64,000 bases of DNA, from contig JAMPIB010000006.1 in NCBI GenBank assembly GCA_023663085.1, forward strand, positions 1 to 64,000. Direction: 5' to 3'. Made by a program: the position numbers and the translations under genes. A model generated the notes under the pieces. That model was not told where the DNA came from. It saw only the letters and a program-made list of their open reading frames with translations, and made no database searches. Below, one piece after another: positions 35,302 to 44,599 of this stretch (within the stretch, counting starts at the first letter, position 1; every line of letters starts with the position of its first letter). The DNA is from Ruminococcus sp. (GTDB lineage: Bacteria > Bacillota > Clostridia > Lachnospirales > Lachnospiraceae).

Positions 35302-35766
35302 TTAACATTTTTTCTCAAAATCTTCCAGCATGTCTACGAAAACAGAACGGTCAAGCCCCTCCGCAAAGTTCTTATCCAGACAATGCACCGTATAAACGTT
35401 ATTTTCCAACAGTACGGTGATCGTGCCCGGCGTCAGAGTAATGGCGTTGGCCAGAAAGGAACGTCCAAGCGGCGTATGAAGATCGGCTTTAAAAGTAATA
35501 AGCGCCGGTTCCGGTTCTTCCTTTTCCGTTAAAATAAGATGGATCACCGCAAAATTCGCCTTAACGATCTCTACGACCAGTACAATGACATAGTGCAGGA
35601 AGTGAAATACATTACGGATGACGTTTTTCTCTTTGGCAATGCTGTAATCCGCAAATTTACAGGTAAAAGCAAATAGAGCCGCGGCGATGATAACGCCGAA
35701 TGCGGCAATCTCCAGCGTGAACTGACCGTTGAAGATGACCCATAGTAAAAAGTAGAGTAAAAACAT
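35302..35766 (-). CDS. mrpE: Antiporter subunit E (MrpE/MbhA)
   Basis: 154 residues from the ATG at 35766, directly after GGGGGGAGG; a longer frame from 35802 lacks a site. Two or three membrane helices at the N-terminus (FLLYFLLWVIFNGQFTLEI) and the soluble MrpE domain with LANAITLTPGTITVLLENNVYTVHCLD. It is the first antiporter gene, 44 bases after the GTPase-nuclease gene, and starts the E-F-G-MbhD-B-C-D order. Confidence 0.9.
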   Translation of the reverse strand: MFLLYFLLWVIFNGQFTLEIAAFGVIIAAALFAFTCKFADYSIAKEKNVIRNVFHFLHYVIVLVVEIVKANFAVIHLILTEKEEPEPALITFKADLHTPLGRSFLANAITLTPGTITVLLENNVYTVHCLDKNFAEGLDRSVFVDMLEDFEKKC

Positions 35767-35810
35767 CTTCCTCCCCCCTTTCTTTGACGATTGTTTTGCC
35801 AAAATTTATC

Positions 35811-38711
35811 TTAAAAATCTTTTCTTCCCAATCTTACCTCTTCCAGATGCGCCGCCAGTTCCTCCGGCAGGTTATCGAAGAGATATTGTTTATTATGTGT
35901 CTTTTTATTCAGGAAAAGTTCCCGCAGTTCCTGACTGGTTGACATAATATCCTCTTTTAGTTCTCTGGCGGAGAGCCTTCTGGCCCCCTGTCCCATGATG
36001 ATAAGCTGTTCCAGACCGTCAGAGGTGGCTACGGTCACATGATGTTTTTTCGCCATCTCATGCGTCGCCTTTTCGATATACTGATCGGCGGTCTCGGCCT
36101 CTTTCGTATAGACAACGTGGATATTATGATAGTTCTGGATGCTGCCCGGATTCCCTTTTACTTTATAGGCGTCGAAAACAAGGATCAGCGTCATCTTACG
36201 GTAGCCCTGATAATTACTCAGGATATCCATCAGTTTCCCCCGCGCGCCGTCTAAGTTGCTCTTCGCCAGTTCGCTCAATTCTTCCCAGGCGAACAGGATA
36301 TTATAACCATCCACAAGCAGATATTCTTTGGGCGGCGCTTTGTCGGCGGACTTTGTGACAGATGTGTCAGTCTTTGTGACAACGGTGTCATACTTTGTCT
36401 GTCGGGATTCCCGCGGACTGCCCCATTTCTTCCTCGTCGTAATCTCATCCTCCGCGGCATTCCTGCCGCCGTAAGTACGGTTAAAGATTTCTTCTAACTC
36501 CTTATCGGCGGAGAGGGAAGTCGCTATCTTAGACTGCCGCGGCCGGCCCGGTTCCTGTTTCGCCGCCTGCGCGCTCTCATCCTGCACATTGCCACCCTGT
36601 CCTGTCTGCATCTGCTGACCAGTCCGGTCAATCTCTCCAGCCTGCATGCTCCCGCCGGCTGCCTTATCAACCTCCGCCGTTCCGCTGCCTTCAGCCTGCA
36701 CGCCGCGTCCCAGACTTTCCACGTGCATATAGTTCTCCGCCTCGTCCCACTTCACGATAAAGCCCGCTCCGTGAGCACAAAATACAGAAGAAGACGGGTT
36801 ATCCAGATCACGTTCTTCATCATAGCCTATCTTCGCCAGCACTTCTTCCGTATTATGGCACGGCTCATAGCCCTTTAAACTGCAGAAGAATCTGCCGCGG
36901 CCGCCGGAATAGGATAATACCTGTGTCTGATAGCCCCACATAGTGGAGACGGGCGCTTTTCCCGTAAGGATGGACAGATCGCCATCCACTGTCGGGCCTT
37001 CAAAAGCACCGTGCATGGCCTGTATATCCGACATGGCACGCCCGATCATGGAAGAGGGCACTTCCAGCCTGAACTCATAAACAGGCTCTAAAAGAACACA
37101 TTCCGCCCTGTGCAGCCCCTGTCTGAGCGCGCGGTAAGTCGCCTGCCTGAAATCGCCGCCTTCCGTATGCTTTAGATGCGCGCGCCCGGCCATTAAAGTA
37201 ATCTTCATATCGGTGAGCGGCGCGCCCGCCAGAATGCCGATATGCTCTTTTTCTTCCAGATGCGTCAGCACCAGACGCTGCCAGTTCTTATCCAGCATAT
37301 CCGTACTGCATGCCGTATCGAATACAAGCCCGCTGCCCGGCTCTCCGGGTTCTAACAAAAGGTGCACTTCGGCATAATGGCGCAGCGGTTCAAAATGTCC
37401 TGCACCCTCGGCGGGCGTTTTTATCGTCTCTTTATAAACGATACTGCCCGCGTCAAATCCTACCGCCGCGCCAAAACGTTCCTCAATTAAATTTTTCAAC
37501 ACTTCTATCTGTACTTCGCCCATAAGCTGTACATGGATCTCGCCAACCTGCTCTTTCCAGACCACATGAAGCTGCGGCTCCTCCTCCGCTAGTTGACATA
37601 AGTTCTTATACATGCCATGAACATCACATTCTTCCGGTAAGAGGATACGATATGTCATGACGGGCGCTAAGAGCGGCGCCGCACTCTCTGTCTCTTCTCC
37701 CAGCCCTTCTCCCGAAAAAGTCCGGGTAAGCCCTGTTACAGCGCAGACTTCTCCTGCCTGCGCCTCCTGCACGGTCTGATATCTGAGGCCGGAGTAGACC
37801 CTGATCTGATCGACCTTTTCCTCCCATGTGCCCTCTCTGGAAACAAGTGTCTGTTTTACCTGTAAACATCCTCCGGTTATCTTCATATAAGTCAGACGGT
37901 TTCCTGCACCATCCCTGCCGATCTTATAGACCCTGGCCGCGAACTTCTGCGGATACTCCACAGGCCGCGTATATTCCGCCACACCGTCCAGAAATTCCTC
38001 TATCCCCGTCATCTTAAGCGCCGAACCAAAATAACAGGGGAAGACTTTTCTTTCGGCGATCAGTTTTTTGATTTCTTCTTTTGCAATGCCGCCGCCTTCC
38101 AGATAGTTGTTTAAGAGCCTCTCGTCACAGACGGCGATATTTTCCAGAAAATCCTGTCTCTCCCTCGTTTCCTCCGCTTCTTTTTCCCCGGAAAAATCAA
38201 TGCACCCGCTGCCCAGCCGTTCCTGCAATTCCCGAAGCAGTCCCTGCCTGTCGCTTTCCGGCATATCCATCTTATTTATAAAAAGAAAGGCCGGGATATC
38301 GTAACGTGAAAGCAGTTTCCAGAGCGTTACCACATGCTCCTGCACGCCGTCCGGAGCGCTGATGACCAGAACGGCATAGTCCAGTATCTGGAGTGTGCGC
38401 TCCATCTCCGCAGAAAAATCCACATGTCCCGGCGTATCTAAGAGCGTGATATCCGTATCCTTCCATGAGATCTGCGCCTGCTTGGAAAAAATGGTAATCC
38501 CCCTCGTCCTCTCCTGTGCATCTGTATCTAAGAACGTATCGCCGTGATCTACCCTGCCGGCCCTGCGGATACTGCCGCTGATATACAGCAGACTTTCGGC
38601 CAGCGTCGTCTTACCGGCGTCTACATGCGCCAGAATGCCGATGACGGTTTTCTTTTTCTTTTCTATTTTATTTTCTGTTTCCCGTTTATCCGTCTCACAT
38701 GCCGTTTTCAT
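35811..38711 (-). CDS. Tet(M)/EF-G-like ribosomal GTPase fused to a Rae1/YacP-type NYN nuclease
   Basis: About 966 residues. The first ~690 form a ribosomal protection-like GTPase: P-loop AHVDAGKTTLAE (28-36), RTRGITIF, DTPGHVDF, NKMD, then EF-G domains II-V including a domain IV segment (AEVHLLLEPGEPGSGLVFD). A Gln/Gly-rich linker follows, and from ~795 a complete YacP/Rae1 NYN domain with acidic residues in LLVDGYN, VFDAYKV, TADQYIE and ATSDGLEQ. B. subtilis Rae1 cuts mRNA in the ribosomal A site. The likely start is the ATG at 38711 (GAGG 9 bases upstream); the frame is open to 38750. It lies between cobS and the antiporter genes. Confidence 0.88.
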   Translation of the reverse strand: MKTACETDKRETENKIEKKKKTVIGILAHVDAGKTTLAESLLYISGSIRRAGRVDHGDTFLDTDAQERTRGITIFSKQAQISWKDTDITLLDTPGHVDFSAEMERTLQILDYAVLVISAPDGVQEHVVTLWKLLSRYDIPAFLFINKMDMPESDRQGLLRELQERLGSGCIDFSGEKEAEETRERQDFLENIAVCDERLLNNYLEGGGIAKEEIKKLIAERKVFPCYFGSALKMTGIEEFLDGVAEYTRPVEYPQKFAARVYKIGRDGAGNRLTYMKITGGCLQVKQTLVSREGTWEEKVDQIRVYSGLRYQTVQEAQAGEVCAVTGLTRTFSGEGLGEETESAAPLLAPVMTYRILLPEECDVHGMYKNLCQLAEEEPQLHVVWKEQVGEIHVQLMGEVQIEVLKNLIEERFGAAVGFDAGSIVYKETIKTPAEGAGHFEPLRHYAEVHLLLEPGEPGSGLVFDTACSTDMLDKNWQRLVLTHLEEKEHIGILAGAPLTDMKITLMAGRAHLKHTEGGDFRQATYRALRQGLHRAECVLLEPVYEFRLEVPSSMIGRAMSDIQAMHGAFEGPTVDGDLSILTGKAPVSTMWGYQTQVLSYSGGRGRFFCSLKGYEPCHNTEEVLAKIGYDEERDLDNPSSSVFCAHGAGFIVKWDEAENYMHVESLGRGVQAEGSGTAEVDKAAGGSMQAGEIDRTGQQMQTGQGGNVQDESAQAAKQEPGRPRQSKIATSLSADKELEEIFNRTYGGRNAAEDEITTRKKWGSPRESRQTKYDTVVTKTDTSVTKSADKAPPKEYLLVDGYNILFAWEELSELAKSNLDGARGKLMDILSNYQGYRKMTLILVFDAYKVKGNPGSIQNYHNIHVVYTKEAETADQYIEKATHEMAKKHHVTVATSDGLEQLIIMGQGARRLSARELKEDIMSTSQELRELFLNKKTHNKQYLFDNLPEELAAHLEEVRLGRKDF

Positions 38712-38730
38712 TTCCATCCGCCTCATATGC

Positions 38731-39504
38731 TCATATGCCTGTTTTTGCAAAGACAGCGATAAAAAGTACTACTGCAAGTTCACACAATGTCAGAAAATAT
38801 CCCGACGTTTCTTCCGTAACGCCTCCGAAACGCTTTTTACTCATATAAAAATAATAAGTCCACACCCACATACATAATAACGACATCAGCACACCCATGA
38901 CAGGCCGGATGGCAATGCAGGTACCAAAGCAGAGTGCCAGAATAACGCCAAGGGTTATGCGGATATTCTGTTTCTGCACTTTAGAAAGAGCCCCCATGCC
39001 CAGACTGTCTCTGCCCGCTGTGGGAAACCAGACAAACGCCATGGAAAAAAGCGTCCGGGAGATCACATATCCTGTCCCCAGGAAAAACAGCTGCTCTTCT
39101 TTTTCCACACAAGACAATCCCCCCGCATATAACAGGTAATAAGACATTGCCGCAGCCACCGCCGATACGCCGGCCCGGTCTTCTTCCATACGCGCGATGC
39201 GTCCTGCCGGCTTTCCATTTTCCATGCCGAGCGCATCCCATGTTTTCATGAAACCGCACAGATGCGTACCTTTACTTAACAGGATTGGGATGACTGATCC
39301 GGTCAATGCAAAAAAAGCTGTTGCAGAAATATAGTATGCGCAGTATACCGCATATCCACACATAAAAAGCCCGGTCACCGCCCCGATAATCGGCAGAAAG
39401 CAAAGCATATACGGTATCGTTTCCTTACTCTTTTTCAGCGTCGGCACAGGTATGAACGAATACCTGCCAAGAGCCGCCAGAAATCCCGATAACACTGGTT
39501 TCAT
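38731..39504 (-). CDS. cobS: CobS-like adenosylcobinamide-GDP ribazoletransferase with altered active site
   Basis: 257 residues from the ATG at 39504 (AAGGA site). Hydrophobic multi-spanning protein with CobS layout: GFLAALGRYSFIPVP at the start, and later MEEDRAGVSAVAAAM and GRDSLGMGAL. CobS joins cobinamide-GDP with alpha-ribazole to complete the B12 lower ligand. The Asp-rich motif usually written HLDG(F/L)xDTxDAL here reads HLCGFMKTWDALGM, lacking two of the acidic residues thought to bind metal. No other cobalamin gene is nearby. It begins the long minus-strand run of genes that continues into the GTPase and antiporter. Confidence 0.75.
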   Translation of the reverse strand: MKPVLSGFLAALGRYSFIPVPTLKKSKETIPYMLCFLPIIGAVTGLFMCGYAVYCAYYISATAFFALTGSVIPILLSKGTHLCGFMKTWDALGMENGKPAGRIARMEEDRAGVSAVAAAMSYYLLYAGGLSCVEKEEQLFFLGTGYVISRTLFSMAFVWFPTAGRDSLGMGALSKVQKQNIRITLGVILALCFGTCIAIRPVMGVLMSLLCMWVWTYYFYMSKKRFGGVTEETSGYFLTLCELAVVLFIAVFAKTGI

Positions 39505-39656
39505 GTCTTTTTTCCTTCTATAAATAATATGACGCAACTTTTTTAATTCCTGTCAAATTATAGCGCTTTCATTTTATTCTTGTCAAATCCTAATTTCAGT
39601 CAAATTTTTAGCGTTTTTATCGCGCAGGACAGGTTTCTTTTTCGGACAGAATATGA

Positions 39657-39750
39657 TACAATAAACGCAAGCTCGGCAGCTTGCGTTCTAAGAATTACTG
39701 CGTAATTCTTATTGAGATGATTTACACAGCTGCTTTTGTGAATATGATAC
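39657..39750 (+). repeat. 94-bp double-hairpin dispersed repeat, copy A
   Basis: Nearly identical (one mismatch by eye) to the reverse complement of 59027-59120. It contains two palindromes: AACGCAAGCT/AGCTTGCGTT around CGGC (39664-39687) and AAGAATTAC/GTAATTCTT around TGC (39691-39711). The first ~30 bases recur, degraded, immediately after the repeat (39741-39780). It fills the 305-base gap between divergent cobS and the EAL gene, which otherwise holds only AT-rich promoter-like sequence. Confidence 0.85.
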
Positions 39751-39809
39751 AATAAACGCAAGTTCGACAGCTATGTGCGTTTGATGCAGCCGCAGGGAAG
39801 GGGCAGTCT

Positions 39810-41951
39810 ATGAAAGATAAAAAAAGACCCGCCGGAACAATTCCGGAAAATAACACAGGATATGTTGAGAAGTGTAAATCTGCACTGTTTAAAGTATCCG
39901 ACTATTTTGATGACAGTCCGGCTCTGATGTCCGTCAGACAGGGCATGATCATGCTGATCCCGCTGTTAGTGCTTGGCGCTATGGCTCTCATGTTGAGCAG
40001 TCTGCCGATCCCGGCCTATCAGAAACTTCTGCCCAGACTCCTTAACGGCAAAGTCGTGGAATTTCTCGCTTTTGTCCGCAGCGCGTCTCTTAACCTGTTC
40101 GCGCTTGCCCTTGCGCTGACCACCAGTTTCAGCTATGCCATGCTGCGTAAAAAAGAAAAGGGGGTCGGTTACGGCGACTCTATTATCTTGATGCTTATCA
40201 CGCTTATTTCCCTGATCGGCTATTCAGGTATCCAATATGAAGATTTCTCCATCACCTCCCTTGGAACCTCCCGTATTTTTACAGCTCTTTTTATCTCTCT
40301 TTTATCCGGAAAAATGTTTTTTATGATCCGCGACAAGGGACTTTTCCGTTTGAAACAAAAGGGCATGGAGGCGGAAGGGCTTTATGTGGAGGCGGTATCG
40401 GGAATCATCCCGGCTCTTCTGATCGTGGCTTTCTGGGCCATCCTGCAGCAGATGTTCATTTTACTCTTCCATGTACAGTCATTTCAGGAACTGCTGGAAA
40501 AAGGTATTGACGCACTCTTTAACGTAGTCGATAACGACCTTGTATCAGCCATTCTTATTCTGTTTCTGGAACACAGCACATGGTTTGTGGGCATACACGG
40601 CAGCAATATCGTAGAGCCTATCATGCAGGAAAATTTTGCTGTCGGGAGTTCTATTTATAATAAGACTTTTCATGATATCTTCATCCTTTTAGGCGGCTCA
40701 GGCGCCGTACTGTGCCTTGTTATCGCTATTTTGCTCTTTTCCAGAAAAAGCAGCATCCGCAACGTCTCCAAGCTGTCGCTGCCAACGGTCATCTTTAATA
40801 TCAGCGAGATCGCCGCTTTCGGGATCCCGATCATTTTAAATCCGATTTTTCTGATTCCTTATATTCTGATCCCTATCGTACTGTGCATCATAGCTTACGC
40901 AGCGATCTATCTCGGTCTGGTTCCGCCTGTGACGCAAACGGTGGGCTGGACGACGCCGATCCTCTTAAGCGGATATCAGGCGACCGGTTCTATTGCCGGC
41001 AGTATTTTGCAGACGGTATGCCTCGTAACGGGCATCGCCATCTACCTGCCGTTCCTGCGCCTGTTTGAAGAGCGGGACGCCCGACTCCTTGTAAAAAATG
41101 TCAATCATCTGACGAAGGAACTGCAAAGACAGGAAAAGGCCAAATCCATTTCCCCTCTGACGGAAAGAAACGACTTACTCGGCGATGTGGCAAGGTCGCT
41201 CACCGCAGACCTGGAAGATGCTGTCAAAAACAAAAAACTGTTCTTCGTATATCAACCGCAGGTGGATACGGAGGGAAAATGTATCGGCGCTGAAACGCTC
41301 ATCCGCTGGAATCATCCAATCGCAGGATTTATTTATCCGCCGCTGATCATTGAACTTGCCAAAGAAGGGAATATGCTGCACGATATCGAATCCTATCTGT
41401 TTGACGAATCGACTCATGCGGTCAAAGAGATCGGTAAGTCCATTCATACAGAATTTAAGATTTCCCTAAATATTACGAACGAGTCGCTGGCCTGGGATGG
41501 TTTTGAGAAATGCCTGCGTGAAAAGGTGGAAAAATATGACATCCAGCCCAGACGCTTATGGCTGGAAATAACCGAGCAGGATGCGTTAGTCACTTCGGAT
41601 GAAATGATGGACAAGATACAGCGTATCAAAGAACATGGACATAAATTCCTGATCGACGATTTCGGTATGGGCCATACTTCCTTAATGTATTTGCAGACCA
41701 ATCATTTTGACCTTGTGAAATTAGATGGTTCTTTAACGCGCGACGTCATGGAAAATACGCGTAACGAAGACATTATCGCCGCCATCACGGAACTTGGCAA
41801 GACGCTGCACTTTGAAACGATAGCGGAATACGTGGAAACCGATTTACAGCGTGATAAACTGCAAAAACTCGGCTGTAACGGTTTCCAGGGCTACCTGTAC
41901 AGCAAACCGATCCCGCTTACGGAACTGATTGCGTGGATGAAGGAGCACTAG
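39810..41951 (+). CDS. PTS EIIC-like membrane domain fused to EAL phosphodiesterase
   Basis: 713 residues. Residues ~25-425 form a PTS sugar transporter EIIC fold of the lactose/cellobiose type, with the sugar-site loops WFVGIHGSNIVEP and NISEIAAFGIPIILNP. Residues ~455-713 are an EAL domain that looks catalytically complete: ETLIRW, the Asn of NITNESL, EITEQDAL, DDFGMGHTS, LVKLDGSL, AEYVET and QGYLYSKP. No EIIA or EIIB domain is present, so transport is unlikely; sugar sensing that sets c-di-GMP hydrolysis is the natural reading. The gene is alone on the plus strand and its stop is 6 bases from the convergent trpA stop. Confidence 0.88.
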   Translation: MKDKKRPAGTIPENNTGYVEKCKSALFKVSDYFDDSPALMSVRQGMIMLIPLLVLGAMALMLSSLPIPAYQKLLPRLLNGKVVEFLAFVRSASLNLFALALALTTSFSYAMLRKKEKGVGYGDSIILMLITLISLIGYSGIQYEDFSITSLGTSRIFTALFISLLSGKMFFMIRDKGLFRLKQKGMEAEGLYVEAVSGIIPALLIVAFWAILQQMFILLFHVQSFQELLEKGIDALFNVVDNDLVSAILILFLEHSTWFVGIHGSNIVEPIMQENFAVGSSIYNKTFHDIFILLGGSGAVLCLVIAILLFSRKSSIRNVSKLSLPTVIFNISEIAAFGIPIILNPIFLIPYILIPIVLCIIAYAAIYLGLVPPVTQTVGWTTPILLSGYQATGSIAGSILQTVCLVTGIAIYLPFLRLFEERDARLLVKNVNHLTKELQRQEKAKSISPLTERNDLLGDVARSLTADLEDAVKNKKLFFVYQPQVDTEGKCIGAETLIRWNHPIAGFIYPPLIIELAKEGNMLHDIESYLFDESTHAVKEIGKSIHTEFKISLNITNESLAWDGFEKCLREKVEKYDIQPRRLWLEITEQDALVTSDEMMDKIQRIKEHGHKFLIDDFGMGHTSLMYLQTNHFDLVKLDGSLTRDVMENTRNEDIIAAITELGKTLHFETIAEYVETDLQRDKLQKLGCNGFQGYLYSKPIPLTELIAWMKEH

Positions 41952-41957
41952 AGCGCT

Positions 41958-42725
41958 TCAAATTGCTTCCTTCATCGACTTAACATACTCGCCGATATAA
42001 GACGGGGCCTCTTTTCCGTATTTTTCCAGTAATTTAATGATCGCAGAACCGACAATGGCTCCATCGGATATTCCCGCCATTTTTCTGGCCTGTTCGGGCG
42101 TAGAGATGCCGAAGCCGATGGCGCAGGGAATATCAGTATGCTCTCTGACTACTTTCACGATAGAAGCAAGGTCTGTCTTAATTTCGCTCCTTGTCCCGGT
42201 CACTCCCAGTGATGAAACGATATATAAAAATCCTTCCGCCTCTTTGGCGATCATGGCGATTCGGTTTTCCGAGGTAGGCGCTATTAAAGATATCAGATCA
42301 ACCCCATACTGATGACAGACATCCAGAAACTCCTCTTTTTCCTCAAAGGGCAGATCGGGCAGAATCAGTCCATCCATCCCGGTATCCCGGCATGTCTTAA
42401 GAAAACGCTCTGTACCATAAGAAAAAATGACGTTGGCGTAGGTCATGAATACCATCGGTATCTTCACATCCTGCCGCAGTTCTTTCACAAAGGCAAAAAT
42501 CTTATCTGTGGTAATGCCGCCGCTTAGCGCACGGATATTGGCACCCTGTATCACAGGCCCCTCCGCAGTAGGATCGGAAAAAGGAATCCCCAGTTCTATC
42601 AGATCGGCGCCGTTTGCCACCGCCGCACGGACTGCCGCCGCCGTTGTTTCCAGATCAGGATCGCCGCAGGTAATAAACGGAATAAACGCCTTACCGTTTG
42701 CAAATGCTTCTTTTATCTTACTCAT
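41958..42725 (-). CDS. trpA: Tryptophan synthase alpha chain
   Basis: 255 residues from the ATG at 42725, preceded by GGGGAGG and overlapping the trpB end by 8 bases. It cleaves indole-3-glycerol phosphate to indole inside the alpha-beta complex. The catalytic Glu is in [19 protein letters not shown] and the Asp in the same stretch; phosphate-binding [10 protein letters not shown] is present. Last gene of the trp operon. Confidence 0.96.
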   Translation of the reverse strand: MSKIKEAFANGKAFIPFITCGDPDLETTAAAVRAAVANGADLIELGIPFSDPTAEGPVIQGANIRALSGGITTDKIFAFVKELRQDVKIPMVFMTYANVIFSYGTERFLKTCRDTGMDGLILPDLPFEEKEEFLDVCHQYGVDLISLIAPTSENRIAMIAKEAEGFLYIVSSLGVTGTRSEIKTDLASIVKVVREHTDIPCAIGFGISTPEQARKMAGISDGAIVGSAIIKLLEKYGKEAPSYIGEYVKSMKEAI

Positions 42726-43908
42726 GAATATCCTCCCCTCTGTAGCGGGCGATTGCCGCGCAGTCTTTGTCTCCTCTTCCGGAAATCGTAATGACGATGA
42801 TCTTATCTTTCTCCATCTGCGGCGCAATCTTTAAGGCATGCGCTGCCGCATGAGCCGACTCGATCGCCGGGATAATGCCCTCCGTCTTAGCCAGATACTC
42901 AAACGCACGTACCGCCTCTTCATCCGTTATCGGCACATATTCCGCCCGGCCCGTATCGTGCAGATACGCGTGTTCCGGCCCGATACCCGGATAATCCAGT
43001 CCTGCGGATATGGAATAGACCGGCGCGATCTGGCCGTATTCATCCTGGCAAAAATACGATTTCATACCGTGAAAAATGCCGACTCTTCCGGTATTGACGG
43101 TCGCCGCCGTCTCATAGGTGTCAATTCCTCTTCCCGCCGCTTCACAGCCGATCAGCCGGACGCCCTTTTCCTCAATAAAATGATAAAAACTGCCGATAGC
43201 ATTGGAACCGCCGCCCACACAGGCCATGACCACATCAGGGAGCCTGCCTTCTTTCTCCATTATCTGCTGTTTGATCTCGCGGGAAATGACCGCCTGAAAA
43301 TCACGCACTATGGTCGGGAAGGGATGCGGCCCCATTACCGAACCAAGGCAGTAATGCGTATCGTCGATACGCGAAGTCCACTCTCGCATCGCCTCGGAAA
43401 CCGCATCCTTTAACGTCGCCGTTCCCGATTTCACCGGAATCACCTCCGCACCGAGCAGCCGCATACGGTACACGTTAAGCGCCTGCCTGATGGTATCTTC
43501 CTCTCCCATGAAAACAACGCATTCCATGTCCATCAGCGCAGCTGCCGTAGCTGTCGCCACGCCGTGCTGACCCGCTCCGGTCTCGGCGATCAGCCTCGTT
43601 TTGCCCATTTTCTTAGCAAGCAGAGCCTGCCCTAATACGTTGTTGATCTTATGGGAGCCTGTGTGATTTAAGTCTTCCCGCTTTAAATAAATCTTCGCGC
43701 CGCCGAGGTCGTTCGTCATCTTCTCCGCATAATAAAGGCGGGAGGGCCTGCCGGCGTATTCGTTGAAAAGTGCCGTCAGTTCGTTGTTAAAATCAGGGTC
43801 GTCTTTGTAGTGGCCATACGCTTCTTCCAGTTCGATAACAGCATTCATCAACGTTTCCGGAATGTACTGTCCGCCATGGATACCGAAGCGGCCGTTTGGG
43901 TTTGTCAT
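42718..43908 (-). CDS. trpB: Tryptophan synthase beta chain
   Basis: 396 residues from the ATG at 43908 (AAAGGAG about 11 bases upstream); the frame is open to 43974 without a better site. It condenses indole with serine using PLP. The PLP lysine is in [11 protein letters not shown], the indole/substrate loop in [15 protein letters not shown], and the phosphate-binding GGGSNAIG is intact. Full length for a TrpB1-type protein. Confidence 0.97.
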   Translation of the reverse strand: MTNPNGRFGIHGGQYIPETLMNAVIELEEAYGHYKDDPDFNNELTALFNEYAGRPSRLYYAEKMTNDLGGAKIYLKREDLNHTGSHKINNVLGQALLAKKMGKTRLIAETGAGQHGVATATAAALMDMECVVFMGEEDTIRQALNVYRMRLLGAEVIPVKSGTATLKDAVSEAMREWTSRIDDTHYCLGSVMGPHPFPTIVRDFQAVISREIKQQIMEKEGRLPDVVMACVGGGSNAIGSFYHFIEEKGVRLIGCEAAGRGIDTYETAATVNTGRVGIFHGMKSYFCQDEYGQIAPVYSISAGLDYPGIGPEHAYLHDTGRAEYVPITDEEAVRAFEYLAKTEGIIPAIESAHAAAHALKIAPQMEKDKIIVITISGRGDKDCAAIARYRGEDIHE

Positions 43909-43963
43909 GATTGAGGGTGCTCCTTTCTGGTGTTTCATTCTTAAATTATTATTTATTATTTCT

Positions 43964-44581
43964 TTATGCTTCATTAAACGGCGTCTGCCGCACGCTCTGG
44001 ACGAAGGCCGCCATTTTTTCTCTATCTTTGCAGCCGTTTGTCTCGATGCCGGAACTGATATCGAGGGCGTAGGGATGGAAACAGGCGATGGCTTCGTGCA
44101 CGTTATCGGGAGTCAGACCGCCCGCAAGAAAATAGGGTCTGGTGACCTTTTTTAATAAACTCCAGTCGAATGACGTGCCTGTGCCGCCGTTTCCGGAGTC
44201 AAGGAGAATATAATCTGCGCAGCTCTGGTTGGCGGCGGTGATATCCTGCTCCGTGTCTATGCGGAAGGCTTTGATGACCGGCTTATCCGTAAGTTCCCGC
44301 AGGCGGCTGATATATTCCTCCGACTCGCCGCCGTGCAGCTGGGGCATATCTATAATGCCGTCGTTTAATAGTCTGGCGACCGTTTCCGGCTCTTCCCCGA
44401 CAAAAACACCGACCGGCGTGATCTCCGGCCGCAGTTTATCCCGCAAGCCGGCCGCCTGCTCTTTTGACACATAACGCCTGCTCTTATGAGCAAACACAAG
44501 GCCGATATATTCCGGCATCAGTTCATTGACTGCCTCAATGTCACATTCCCGCGACAGGCCGCAGAGTTTGATTTTTGTCAT
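43964..44581 (-). CDS. trpF: Phosphoribosylanthranilate isomerase
   Basis: 205 residues with the TIM-barrel landmarks [16 protein letters not shown] (catalytic Cys) at the start, [14 protein letters not shown] (catalytic Asp) and [11 protein letters not shown] near the end. Performs the Amadori rearrangement of phosphoribosylanthranilate. It starts 18 bases after trpC and its stop region overlaps the open frame upstream of trpB. Confidence 0.96.
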   Translation of the reverse strand: MTKIKLCGLSRECDIEAVNELMPEYIGLVFAHKSRRYVSKEQAAGLRDKLRPEITPVGVFVGEEPETVARLLNDGIIDMPQLHGGESEEYISRLRELTDKPVIKAFRIDTEQDITAANQSCADYILLDSGNGGTGTSFDWSLLKKVTRPYFLAGGLTPDNVHEAIACFHPYALDISSGIETNGCKDREKMAAFVQSVRQTPFNEA

Positions 44582-44599
44582 GATGCTTCTCCTTTTGTC

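Noticed and set aside
25964..35766. Energy-converting hydrogenase or complex I operon
   Set aside because: No NiFe, NuoB/C/D or ferredoxin-type subunit is present; only antiporter subunits.
35811..38711. Tetracycline resistance gene tet(M)/tet(W)
   Set aside because: GTPase is similar in build but diverged, and the C-terminal nuclease fusion is foreign to Tet proteins; drug resistance is not supported.
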